From: an uncultured Micromonospora sp.
GTDB taxonomy: Bacteria; Actinomycetota; Actinomycetes; Mycobacteriales; Micromonosporaceae
DNA: 32,579 nt
Direction of reading: 5' to 3'
Assembly (NCBI GenBank): GCA_937951935.1
Contig: CALGAM010000114.1
Coordinates: 1-32,579, forward strand
Part shown: positions 1 through 7,075 of the stretch, one piece after another
Layout: each line of letters starts with the position of its first letter
How positions within the stretch are numbered: position 1 is the stretch's first letter
Translations under genes and position numbers: made by a program
Notes under the pieces: generated by a model
Database searches by the model: none
What the model was told of the DNA's origin: nothing
Seen by the model: only the letters and a program-made list of their open reading frames with translations

Positions 1-162
1 TCGATGTGTGCGCGACCGACGCTATGGGGTGAGCCGGCCGGTGGGAAGACTGGTGTATGCGCACATGTCAGCAATGAAGACGGGCTGTTTCACGTACGGT
101 GGTGAACCGACCACCGATGACCGCGACACGCCGACGGCGGGTGTGGCGGACGGTACGCCGGG

Positions 163-168
163 CACAAT
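163..168 (+). promoter_or_regulatory. Possible -10 element for the methyltransferase gene
   Basis: CACAAT lies 8 bases before the GTG at 177, and there is no Shine-Dalgarno sequence between them. This would suit a leaderless mRNA. No convincing -35 is visible. The first 176 bases hold no gene I can support. Confidence 0.25.
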
Positions 169-176
169 CATCGGTT

Positions 177-872
177 GTGTCCGCAAGCGTCGCTGAGTTC
201 GTCCGGGCCTACACCGAGCTGACCCCCGTGGCCGCGGTGCCGGAGATCCGGCTGCACCAGGCGGCCGAGCCGATCGGCCTCTGGGAACTGACCGAGGGCG
301 AGTTCCGCAGCGAACAGCCGCCGCCGTTCTGGGCCTTCGCCTGGGCCGGCGGGCAGGCCCTGGCCCGGTACCTGCTCGACCATCCCGAGACGGTCGCCGG
401 GCGGCGGGTGCTCGACCTGGCGTCCGGCTCCGGCCTGGTGGCGATCGCCGCCGCCCGGGCCGGGGCGGCGCGGGTCCAAGCCGTCGACACCGATCCGACA
501 GCGGTCGCCGCCATCGGCGTGAACGCCCGGGCCAACGGCGTCACCGTGGCCGCCGAGCAGGGGGACATCCTCGACGACACGGCCGGGGATGCCGAGGTGG
601 TGCTGGCCGGTGACGTCTTCTACAGCGCGACGATGGCCAACCGGATACTCCGGTTCCTGCTCCGGGCCGCCCGCGACGGCGGGGCCCGGGTGCTGGTCGG
701 CGACCCGGAGCGGGCATACCTGCCCCGTTCCCGGTTCCGGAGGATCACCAGCTACGACATCCCGGTGCCGCCCGCGCTGGAGAGCGTCCGGAGCAAGCAC
801 ACCACGGTCTGGGAGTTGATCCCGACCACCCCGGGCGCGACCCGGCCCGCCGAGGGACACCGCGCTGGCTAG
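177..872 (+). CDS. Class I SAM-dependent methyltransferase (ETFB lysine methyltransferase / nicotinamide N-methylase-like)
   Basis: This 231-residue protein has a Rossmann-type methyltransferase core. SAM-binding motif I is VLDLASGSG (about residues 78-86), followed by an acidic VDTD at the end of strand 2 and a GDVFY motif in the motif IV position. The preceding PPPFWAFAWAGGQALARYL stretch is typical of the ETFB lysine methyltransferase/nicotinamide N-methylase-like family, which modifies proteins or small molecules in the cytosol. The substrate cannot be read from sequence. I chose GTG 177 because the homologous region begins just after it; GTG 99 would add an Arg-rich, family-unlike extension. 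There is no ribosome binding site, so a leaderless start is possible. The P450 gene begins 9 bases after the stop, so the two are probably cotranscribed. Confidence 0.8.
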   Translation: MSASVAEFVRAYTELTPVAAVPEIRLHQAAEPIGLWELTEGEFRSEQPPPFWAFAWAGGQALARYLLDHPETVAGRRVLDLASGSGLVAIAAARAGAARVQAVDTDPTAVAAIGVNARANGVTVAAEQGDILDDTAGDAEVVLAGDVFYSATMANRILRFLLRAARDGGARVLVGDPERAYLPRSRFRRITSYDIPVPPALESVRSKHTTVWELIPTTPGATRPAEGHRAG

Positions 873-881
873 CGTGGTGGG

Positions 882-2099
882 GTGCTGTTCCGCAGTTGGC
901 AGGAACCGGTCTCGCTCCCCTGGCCGGATGTCGTCACCGTCACCGACCACGTCGGCGTCACGCACCTGGTGGTGACCCGGCACGCGCTGGTCCGTCAGGT
1001 ACTCGCCGACCCGGAGACGTTCCGGCCGGACAACGCGCTGGACGCGGTGACCCCGATCCCGGTCGCCGCGCTGCGGGTGCTCGCCCGGCACGGCTTCCGG
1101 CTGCCCCCGACCCTGGCCAACAACGGCGGGCCGAGTCACCCGCAGATCCGGGGCGTCGTCGCCGAGGCGCTGCACCCGCACCGGGTCGCCGCACTGCGGC
1201 CCTGGCTGACCGCGGTGGTCCGCGAGCGGGTCGCCCGGCTCGGCGCCGAGCTCGACGCCGGTCGCCCCGTCGACCTGTACGCCGACCTCGCAGCCGACCT
1301 GCCGCTGCTGGTCCTGGCCCGGCTCGTCGACCTGCCGGACGGGCCGAGCGACGTGGTCAAGAGCTTCTCCCGGGCCGCGCTGGAGCTGTTCTGGGCGCCG
1401 GTGGACGCCGACCGGCAGCGGGCCCTCGCCGAGATCGTCGGACGGTTCCACGCGGTCCTGCGCCGGTTCGCCCGCACCGGGGACGGCCTCGTCGCCCGGC
1501 TACGGGACGCCGGACACGCCCCCGACGTCGTCGTCGGCGCGCTGTTCTTCCTGCTGGTCGCCGGGCAGGAGACCACCTCGCAGTTCCTCACCCTGCTGCT
1601 GCACCGGCTCACCCGGGAACCCACGGTGCTCGCCGGGCTGCGCGACGGCACCGTCGACGTCGACGACGTGGTGGAGGAAGGGCTCCGGCTGGAGCCGCCG
1701 ATCGTCACCTGGCGACGGGTCACGGCGAGGGACACGACGCTGGGCGGCACCGCCGTGCCGGCGGGGACCAGCGTCGTGTTGTGGTTGGCCCGCGCCGGAC
1801 GTGACCCGGCGGTGGTGACGGAACCCGAGAGCTTCTCCCCCGGGCAGCGCGGCTCGCGTCGGCACCTGGCGTTCGGGGCCGGGGCACACCGCTGCGTCGG
1901 TGCCCAGCTCGCCCGGCTGGAGGCGGCGGTGGTGGTGGCCGAGACCGCCCCGCTGTTGGCCGACGTCACGGTGCTGCGGGCCCCCTGGTGTCCGGACAAC
2001 CTGTCGTTCCGGATGCCCGACGCCCTCGTCGTCGCCCGGCCGGCGGGCGTCCGCTACCCGTCGCCACGACGGCCGTCGAGCGCGACCCCGCGCAGGTAG
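882..2099 (+). CDS. Cytochrome P450
   Basis: This is a 405-residue soluble bacterial P450, a haem-thiolate monooxygenase. Visible landmarks are the helix-C H86-x3-R90 pair, the I-helix oxygen-activation motif AGQETT (227-232), the K-helix ExxR (E266-R269), and the haem loop FGAGAHRCVG with the Cys ligand at 338. The region between the K helix and the Cys loop is rather short, but all core motifs are present. No ferredoxin or ferredoxin reductase gene is adjacent, so electron partners must be elsewhere. The gene starts at GTG 882, nine bases after the methyltransferase stop, with a weak G-rich ribosome binding site. The 3' end overlaps the convergent lspA gene by 46 bp. The substrate is unknown; the methyltransferase neighbour hints at a small oxidation/methylation pair, but that is inference. 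Confidence 0.92.
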   Translation: MLFRSWQEPVSLPWPDVVTVTDHVGVTHLVVTRHALVRQVLADPETFRPDNALDAVTPIPVAALRVLARHGFRLPPTLANNGGPSHPQIRGVVAEALHPHRVAALRPWLTAVVRERVARLGAELDAGRPVDLYADLAADLPLLVLARLVDLPDGPSDVVKSFSRAALELFWAPVDADRQRALAEIVGRFHAVLRRFARTGDGLVARLRDAGHAPDVVVGALFFLLVAGQETTSQFLTLLLHRLTREPTVLAGLRDGTVDVDDVVEEGLRLEPPIVTWRRVTARDTTLGGTAVPAGTSVVLWLARAGRDPAVVTEPESFSPGQRGSRRHLAFGAGAHRCVGAQLARLEAAVVVAETAPLLADVTVLRAPWCPDNLSFRMPDALVVARPAGVRYPSPRRPSSATPRR

Positions 2100-2596
2100 A
2101 GCAGGGCGGCCAGGGTGCCGCCGACCACCAGGCAGATGTCGGCGACGTTGCCGACGAAGAATCCGGCGTAGTCGATGAAGTCGACGACGTGTCCCCGGGC
2201 GAACCCCGGCTGACGGAAGAGCCGGTCCAGCAGGTGGGTCGTGGCGCCGCCGAGCACCAGCCCGAGCGCGATCCCCCAGGACCGGGCCCGGACCCGCCGG
2301 GCGACCCGGGTGACCACCACCACGGCGAGCGCCGCGACGATCGCGAACAGCCAGGTGTGGTCCGTCCCGATCGAGAAGGCGGCGCCGGGGTTGTAGAGCA
2401 GCCGCAGGCTGAGCAGATCACCCAGGACCGGCCGCGTACGGCCGTCGGAGAGGGCGGCGACGGCCCAGAACTTGGTGAGCTGGTCCACGACGACGATGAC
2501 GAGCGCCATGGCGAGCACCCGGGGGAACCAGCGGACGCCCCGGGGCGCCGGCCCGCTCTCGGACGTCGACGGACCCGGCCCGCTCTGCTGCCGCAT
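2054..2596 (-). CDS. lspA: Lipoprotein signal peptidase II
   Basis: This 180-residue membrane aspartyl protease cleaves prolipoproteins before the lipid-modified Cys, for example the CebE lipoprotein encoded in this window. Four hydrophobic segments are visible (about 28-48, 82-98, 109-120 and 149-168). The family blocks NPGAAFSI (69-76) and NVADICLVVG (150-159) are clear. The catalytic dyad should be D139 (VVDF) and D153 (NVAD). The usual GNLxDR motif reads THLLDR (119-124), with His in place of the conserved Asn. I chose ATG 2596 because a good Shine-Dalgarno (GAGAGGGG) lies just upstream; the in-frame GTG at 2614 lies upstream of that site. The last 46 bp overlap the P450 gene on the opposite strand. 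Confidence 0.9.
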   Translation of the reverse strand: MRQQSGPGPSTSESGPAPRGVRWFPRVLAMALVIVVVDQLTKFWAVAALSDGRTRPVLGDLLSLRLLYNPGAAFSIGTDHTWLFAIVAALAVVVVTRVARRVRARSWGIALGLVLGGATTHLLDRLFRQPGFARGHVVDFIDYAGFFVGNVADICLVVGGTLAALLYLRGVALDGRRGDG

Positions 2597-2621
2597 GACG
2601 CACCCCTCTCGCACCGCACCC

Positions 2622-2627
2622 AGGGTA
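2622..2627 (-). promoter_or_regulatory. Candidate -10 element of lspA
   Basis: TACCCT on the minus strand lies 25 bases before the lspA ATG and upstream of its Shine-Dalgarno. The -35 area falls in an all-GC palindrome (2628-2647), so no -35 match is seen. Confidence 0.35.
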
Positions 2628-2641
2628 CGGCCCGCCCGGGC

Positions 2642-2674
2642 GGGCCGGCCCGGCCGTGGGGACCGGGCCGGCCC
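2642..2674 (-). terminator. GC-rich hairpin between the aldo/keto reductase gene and lspA
   Basis: There is a perfect 12-bp stem (arms 2642-2653 and 2663-2674) with a 9-base loop, about 80 bases past the reductase stop. A perfect 20-bp GC palindrome (2628-2647) overlaps it. No U-tract follows, as is usual in actinomycetes. It probably ends the reductase transcript before lspA. Confidence 0.5.
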
Positions 2675-2752
2675 TGGTGGCGGGTGTCCGCCGGCGGAAT
2701 TGACCCGGCGGAAGACCGGCCGCCGGCGGTCGCCCCGGCCGGTGGGCGAGGA

Positions 2753-3745
2753 CTAGACGGGCTGCGGGTGCAGCAGCGCGTCGATCTCGGCCATCTGGGC
2801 GGGGGTCAGCGGGCCGTGCGCGATCGCCCCCGCGTTCTCCTCGGCCTGGGCGACGGACTTGAACCCGGGGATCGGCACCAGCCCACGGCCGCGGGCCATC
2901 ACCCAGCCGAGCGCCCCCTGGGTCAGGGTCCGACCGCCGGCGGTGAGAACGTCCCGGACCGCGGCGAGACGTTCCAGATACCCGGGTTCGGGTCGCCCGT
3001 CACGGAAGTACCGCACCCACGAGTGCCCGGCGCTGCGTACGTCGTCGGTGGGCAGCCGCGAGCCGGCGTCGTACTTCCCGGTGAGCAGGCCCATCGCGAG
3101 AGGGCTGCGGACCAGGCCGGTCAGCCCGGACTCCTCGCACGCCGCGATCACCTCGGCCGCGTCGGAGAACACGTTGAGGGCGAACTGCGCCGCGGCGGCA
3201 CCCGGGCGGCCGGCCAGCTGCCGGACGGCCGCCGGTTCGTCGGTGCTCCACCCGTAGCTGCGGATGAGCCCCTCGGTCACCAGGTCCTCCAGGGCGGCGA
3301 GGATGTCCTCGGCGACGCCCGGCTCCACCACGCCGACATGCAGTTGGTACAGGTCGATGTAGTCGGTGCCGAGCCGGCTCAGGGACGCGAAACAGGCGCG
3401 CCGGACGTAGCCGGGCGACAGGTCGGTGCCGGTGATCTCGCGCCGGGACTCGTCGTAGGTGAAGCCGAACTTGGTGGCGATGACGACCTCGTCCCGCCGC
3501 CCCTTGAGGGCCTTGCCGAGCACGCGCTCACTGTGGCCGGTGCCGTACACGTCGGCGGTGTCGAAGAGCGTCACCCCCAGGTCGATGGCCCGGTTGATGG
3601 CCCGGATCGACTCGGCGTCGTCCACCTGTCCCCAACCGTCCGGTTTGCCGTCGAGCAGGAAGGGACCGCCAATGGCCCAGCAACCCAGGCCGACGGTGCC
3701 GACCTCCTTGCCGATCCGGCCGAGGCTCCCGCCTGCAACGGTCAT
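2753..3745 (-). CDS. Aldo/keto reductase
   Basis: This 330-residue TIM-barrel NADPH-dependent oxidoreductase reduces carbonyl compounds. The family tetrad is visible as D62 and Y67 (FDTADVYG), K92 (ATKFGF) and H136 (LYQLHVG). The C-terminal PIPGFKS segment matches the cofactor 2'-phosphate-binding region. ATG 3745 has a strong Shine-Dalgarno (GGAAGGAG) upstream. Longer in-frame starts up to 3907 would run through the promoter and into the divergent regulator, so I reject them. The gene is divergent from a MocR-type regulator across about 100 bp, which suggests direct control. The substrate is not readable. Because MocR proteins often act in vitamin B6 metabolism, a pyridoxal reductase role is possible but unproven. 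Confidence 0.88.
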   Translation of the reverse strand: MTVAGGSLGRIGKEVGTVGLGCWAIGGPFLLDGKPDGWGQVDDAESIRAINRAIDLGVTLFDTADVYGTGHSERVLGKALKGRRDEVVIATKFGFTYDESRREITGTDLSPGYVRRACFASLSRLGTDYIDLYQLHVGVVEPGVAEDILAALEDLVTEGLIRSYGWSTDEPAAVRQLAGRPGAAAAQFALNVFSDAAEVIAACEESGLTGLVRSPLAMGLLTGKYDAGSRLPTDDVRSAGHSWVRYFRDGRPEPGYLERLAAVRDVLTAGGRTLTQGALGWVMARGRGLVPIPGFKSVAQAEENAGAIAHGPLTPAQMAEIDALLHPQPV

Positions 3746-3782
3746 CGTCGATGCTCCTTCCACGGTGCTGTGCGCGGAAGTA

Positions 3783-3811
3783 ACGCTAGGAGTCGGTTGG
3801 TACGCTCTGAA
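3783..3811 (-). promoter_or_regulatory. Candidate promoter of the aldo/keto reductase gene
   Basis: TTCAGA (3811-3806) and TAGCGT (3788-3783) are separated by 17 bp on the minus strand, about 38 bases before the ATG. The same intergenic region must hold the regulator promoter. A short imperfect direct repeat, GCCAATTC (3814-3821) and GCCATTC (3838-3844), is a candidate regulator site. Confidence 0.4.
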
Positions 3812-3848
3812 CAGCCAATTCCGCTCAAGTCGATCAGGCCATTCGCCC

Positions 3849-5402
3849 GTGACGCCGCCCCGCTCCCCCGCCCTCGCCGCCATCGGCATGACCCTGGACC
3901 GCTCCACGGGCGTCCCCGTCTCGCGGCAGATCTACCGGGCCATCCGCGAGGCGATCCTGGCGGGACAGCTCAGCCCCGGGGTGCGGCTGCCGTCCTCACG
4001 CGCCCTGGCCGCGGAGTTGGGGGTGTCGCGCACGACGACGCTGTACGCCTACGAGCGGCTTCGCGACGAGGGATACCTGGAGGGCCGGGTCGGAGCCGGC
4101 ACCACGGTGGCACTGCTTCGGGTACCACGCCCCGTGTCGACCGCCCGCGACGCCTCCGGGCCGCAGCCGCGGCTGTCCGCCCAGGGCGCCGGCCTGGCGG
4201 GGATCCGGTGGTGGACCCGCGGGACGGCGGAGGCGGCCGTCGGGACGCCACCCCGCGCCTTCTCCGTGGGCCAGCCGGCGCTCGACGCGTTCCCCACCGA
4301 CCTGTGGACCAGACTCCTGGCCCGCCGGCTACGCCGGTCGGCGCACTCGCTGCTGAACTACCAGAGCCCCGCCGGCTACCGACCGCTGCGCGAGGCGATC
4401 GCCGCCTACGTCGGCATGGCGCGCGGGGTGCGGTGTGGACCCGACCAGGTGCTCGTGGTCAGCGGTGCGCAGGCCGCCCTCAGCCTGGTCGCCCGGCTGC
4501 TGCTCGACCACGGCGACGAGGCCTGGGTGGAGGATCCGGGCTACTACGGCGCGCGGGGGGCGATCGTCTCCGCCGGCGCCACACCGGTACCCGTGCCGGT
4601 CGACCACGAGGGTCTGGACGTCGACGCCGGGCGGCGCCGCGCCCCGAACGCCCGGCTCGGCTACGTCACCCCGTCCCACCAGTTCCCGCTCGGTGTGGTC
4701 ATGAGCCTCACCCGCCGGCTCGCCGTGCTGGAGCACGCCCGCGACACGGGGATGTACGTGGTGGAGGACGACTACGACAGCGAGTACCGCTACGTCGGCG
4801 ATCCCCTGCCCTCGCTGCAGGGCCTGGACCGCGCGGGACGGGTCATCTACGTGGGCAGCTTCAGCAAGGTGCTCTTCCCCGCGCTGCGCATCGGGTTCGT
4901 CATCGTGCCGGACCAACTGGTCGACGCGTTCCTGACCGGACAGCGGTTCGCCGCGGTACACGCGCCCGTGCTGGAGCAGGCCACCCTCGCCGACTTCATC
5001 GCCGAGGGCCACTTCGCCCGGCACGTCCGGCGCATGCGGACGCTGTACGCCCAGCGGGCCGCCACCCTGACCGAGGCGATCCGGAGGGAACTCGGCGGCC
5101 TGCTCACGGTCACGCCGCCGGACGCCGGTCTCCACCTGGCCGGTTGGCTGCCGCCCGGGACGGACGACACGGCGGCGGCCATCCGCGCCTCCCGGCACGG
5201 TGTGGAGGTCCAACCGGTGTCCGCGCACGCCCTGGAGCCGTACGGACGCCCCGGGCTGCTGCTCGGTTACGCCGCGACCACGGAGGCGGAGATCGTCGCC
5301 GGGGTCCGCCGGCTGGCCGCGGCGCTGTCCGGGGGCCGACCCGCCTCCCCTACTCCCCGTCGGGTACGTCCGGGGGCACCAGCCCGGCCTCGTACGCGAT
5401 GA
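3849..5402 (+). CDS. MocR-type (GntR family) transcriptional regulator with PLP aminotransferase-like domain
   Basis: This protein of about 517 residues has an N-terminal GntR winged helix (VSRQIYRAIREAIL, RLPSSRALAAELGVSRTT, about 24-85) joined by a linker to a fold-type I aminotransferase-like domain. The domain contains a PLP-binding SFSK motif (Lys 340), an upstream EDDYDSEYR block and a C-terminal Arg-rich end. MocR regulators sense PLP or amino-acid adducts and usually act on a divergent neighbour, here the aldo/keto reductase. The start is uncertain. GTG 3849 lies just upstream of the domain; ATG 3888 (MTLDRSTG) would also keep the whole HTH. Neither has a strong ribosome binding site. 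The 3' end overlaps the convergent HTH remnant by 53 bp. Confidence 0.88.
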   Translation: MTPPRSPALAAIGMTLDRSTGVPVSRQIYRAIREAILAGQLSPGVRLPSSRALAAELGVSRTTTLYAYERLRDEGYLEGRVGAGTTVALLRVPRPVSTARDASGPQPRLSAQGAGLAGIRWWTRGTAEAAVGTPPRAFSVGQPALDAFPTDLWTRLLARRLRRSAHSLLNYQSPAGYRPLREAIAAYVGMARGVRCGPDQVLVVSGAQAALSLVARLLLDHGDEAWVEDPGYYGARGAIVSAGATPVPVPVDHEGLDVDAGRRRAPNARLGYVTPSHQFPLGVVMSLTRRLAVLEHARDTGMYVVEDDYDSEYRYVGDPLPSLQGLDRAGRVIYVGSFSKVLFPALRIGFVIVPDQLVDAFLTGQRFAAVHAPVLEQATLADFIAEGHFARHVRRMRTLYAQRAATLTEAIRRELGGLLTVTPPDAGLHLAGWLPPGTDDTAAAIRASRHGVEVQPVSAHALEPYGRPGLLLGYAATTEAEIVAGVRRLAAALSGGRPASPTPRRVRPGAPARPRTR

Positions 5403-5610
5403 TCGCCGCCTGGACCCGGTTACGGACGCCGAGCCGGCCGAAGATGCTGCTGAGGTAGCTCTTCACGGTTCCCTCCACCAGGAACAGCCGGCGGCCGATC
5501 TCGGCGTTGGAGAGACCGGCCCCGACCAGCGCCAGCACCTCCCGTTCCCGTTCGGTGAGCGCCTGGATCCGCTCCCGGGCCGCCGGTTTGCGGGCCAGCA
5601 GCCCGCCACC
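5350..5610 (-). pseudogene. LuxR-type HTH remnant of a NarL-family response regulator (receiver domain missing)
   Basis: About 86 codons encode the linker and complete DNA-binding domain of a NarL/FixJ-type response regulator: a GGGLLA linker, then ALTEREREVLALVGAGLSN and the recognition-helix region EGTVKSYLSSIFGRLGVRNR. The normal receiver domain of about 120 residues with its phospho-Asp is absent. Upstream in this frame, only antisense or shadow sequence of the kinase is found. The kinase homology ends at about 5635 in a different frame. No ATG, GTG or TTG lies in frame between the junction and the HTH; the first GTG is inside the domain. As it stands it could be translated only by frameshifting from the kinase. 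It is probably a deletion remnant, though an assembly error is possible. Confidence 0.7.
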
Positions 5611-6925
5611 CAGTCGGTCGGAGGGCCGACCGGCGCGTGGGGCAACTCCGCCACCACCTCGAAGCCACCCGCCACCGGGCCCGCCCGCAGCGTGCCGCCG
5701 CTCGCCCGGACCCATTCGGCGAGGCCGAGCAGCCCGGTCCCGGTGGTCCGGGGACCCGGCACCGGCTCCGCCGGGGGCGCGTCGTTGGTCACCCGCACCA
5801 CGGTCCGGTCGGCGGTGGTGCCGACCCGGACCGTGACCGTCGCACCCGGCGCGTGCCGGTTCGCGTTGGTCAACGCCTCCTGCACCACCCGGTACGCGGC
5901 CCGTTCCACCAGCGGTGGCAGCAAGACCAGCCGGTCGGCCACCTCCGTAGCCCGGCCCGGACGCGACTCGTCCGGCTCTGCCGCCGTCGGTCCCCCCGAC
6001 GCGGGGTCGCCCGCGGCGTCGGCGGGTCGGCCCACACCCTCCGTGCCTTCCGTCCCGGTCAGGCCTTCCGTCCCGGTCAGGAACCGGATCGACATTCCGG
6101 CGGCGCGGGACCGCGCCACGAGGTCGGCGATCCCCTCCCCCACCGGCCGCGTCGGCGCGGGCTCGGCGTCGTCCCGCAGCACCCCGATCACCTGGCGCAG
6201 CCGTTCGGTGGCCAGGGCCACGCTGGCCCGGATCTCCCCGGCGGCACGGCGGTGTCGCTCGTCGAGGTCGGGAGCCAACTCCAGCGCGCCGGCCCGCAGC
6301 GCGATCAGGCTCAGCTCGTGGCCGAGCGAGTCGTGGAGGTCCTGGGCGATCCGGGCCCGCTCCCGCATCCGGATCCGCTCGGCGACCCCGCGCCGCTCCC
6401 GCTCGGCCAGCTCCGCCTGCTCCCGCCGGGCCAGGATCAGTGCCTGGTGCTGCCGGCGGCAGCGGCCGACCAGCCAGGGCAGGACGCCACCGAGCACCAG
6501 CGTGGTGGCGAGCAGGTACCACTGCTCGGCCCCGACACCGAGCAGGCCGAGGTTCAGCACGGTCCCGCCGAGGGCGATCCCGGCGAAGACGAGGACTGCC
6601 GGGGCGACCCGCTCCATCCGTCGGCCCACCAGGTAGCCGAGTACGGGGATGGCGAAGACGAGATTGCCGTCGACGAGGGTCGCCGCCACGACGAGGGTCA
6701 GCGACACCAGCGGCGCCCGGCGGCTCGCCCACACCGCGGCGCCGAGCACCAGCAGTCCGCCCACCAGCCGGACGCCCAGCCAGGAACGGTGCGGCGGGGT
6801 CAGCAGTGCCCCGCGACCGGCGTGGCGAGCACGGCCCAGAGCAGCCAGTCCACGATCAGCGCCCACCGTCGACGGAACAGGGTGAGGACCGGCTGCGGAA
6901 GGGTCTCCCCGGCTTCGGCCAGCAC
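5463..6925 (-). pseudogene. HPK7-type sensor histidine kinase, frameshifted
   Basis: The open frame ending at 5463 encodes several membrane segments, a HisKA_3 dimerization/phosphorylation helix (ARIAQDLHDSLGHELS, with the phospho-accepting His in LHDSLGH), and an HATPase_c domain with N box (VVQEALTNANRHAPGA) and G box (TGTGLLGLAEWVR). The expected N terminus lies in another frame: GTG 6925 starts 41 codons (LFRRRWALIVDWLLWAVLA, a membrane helix) that stop at 6800. This fits a one-base loss near 6800-6830. Without that piece, translation could begin at GTG 6764. After ELP at about 5635 the frame runs on through out-of-frame HTH sequence. The kinase catalytic parts are intact, but the cognate regulator is broken. 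Confidence 0.72.
6045..6080 (+). repeat. Perfect 18-bp tandem duplication inside the kinase gene
   Basis: Two exact head-to-tail copies (6045-6062 and 6063-6080) of an 18-base unit encode LTGTEG twice on the minus strand. They sit in a low-complexity loop between the phospho-acceptor helix and the ATPase domain. Being a multiple of three, the repeat keeps the frame. Confidence 0.85.
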
Positions 6926-6931
6926 CCGGCC

Positions 6932-6959
6932 AGGGTAACGACCCGTCGGCCGGGTCGTT
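6932..6959 (-). promoter_or_regulatory. Kinase promoter -10 with adjoining perfect inverted repeat
   Basis: TACCCT (6937-6932) ends six bases before the GTG at 6925, which fits a leaderless mRNA. Directly upstream is a perfect 9-bp inverted repeat, AACGACCCG (6937-6945) and CGGGTCGTT (6951-6959), with a 5-base spacer. Its position suggests an operator. It could also act as a hairpin beyond bioD. Confidence 0.45.
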
Positions 6960-7042
6960 GCCGACGAAAGTGAGGTGTCGGCGTGTGCCGGCGGCTCGCG
7001 TCGGGCGTCCGCACCGGCGGGCCGTCCGGCGTCCGGCGTCGG

Positions 7043-7059
7043 GCGTCCACGGTGGACGC
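7043..7059 (-). terminator. Short palindrome just downstream of bioD
   Basis: GCGTCCAC and GTGGACGC flank a single G, 17 bases past the bioD stop. The palindrome could fold as a 6-7 bp stem. It is a weak terminator candidate for the bioF-bioD transcript. Confidence 0.35.
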
Positions 7060-7075
7060 GCCGGCCCGGCGGGTG

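Noticed and set aside
168..1451. Long minus-strand open frame opposite the methyltransferase and P450
   Set aside because: Its translation is Arg/Gly/Asp-rich with no domain pattern; it exists because high GC leaves few stops opposite well-supported genes.
1988..5458. Very long plus-strand open frame across lspA, the aldo/keto reductase and the MocR gene
   Set aside because: It lies antisense or out of frame to three genes with clear motifs, and its own translation is low-complexity.
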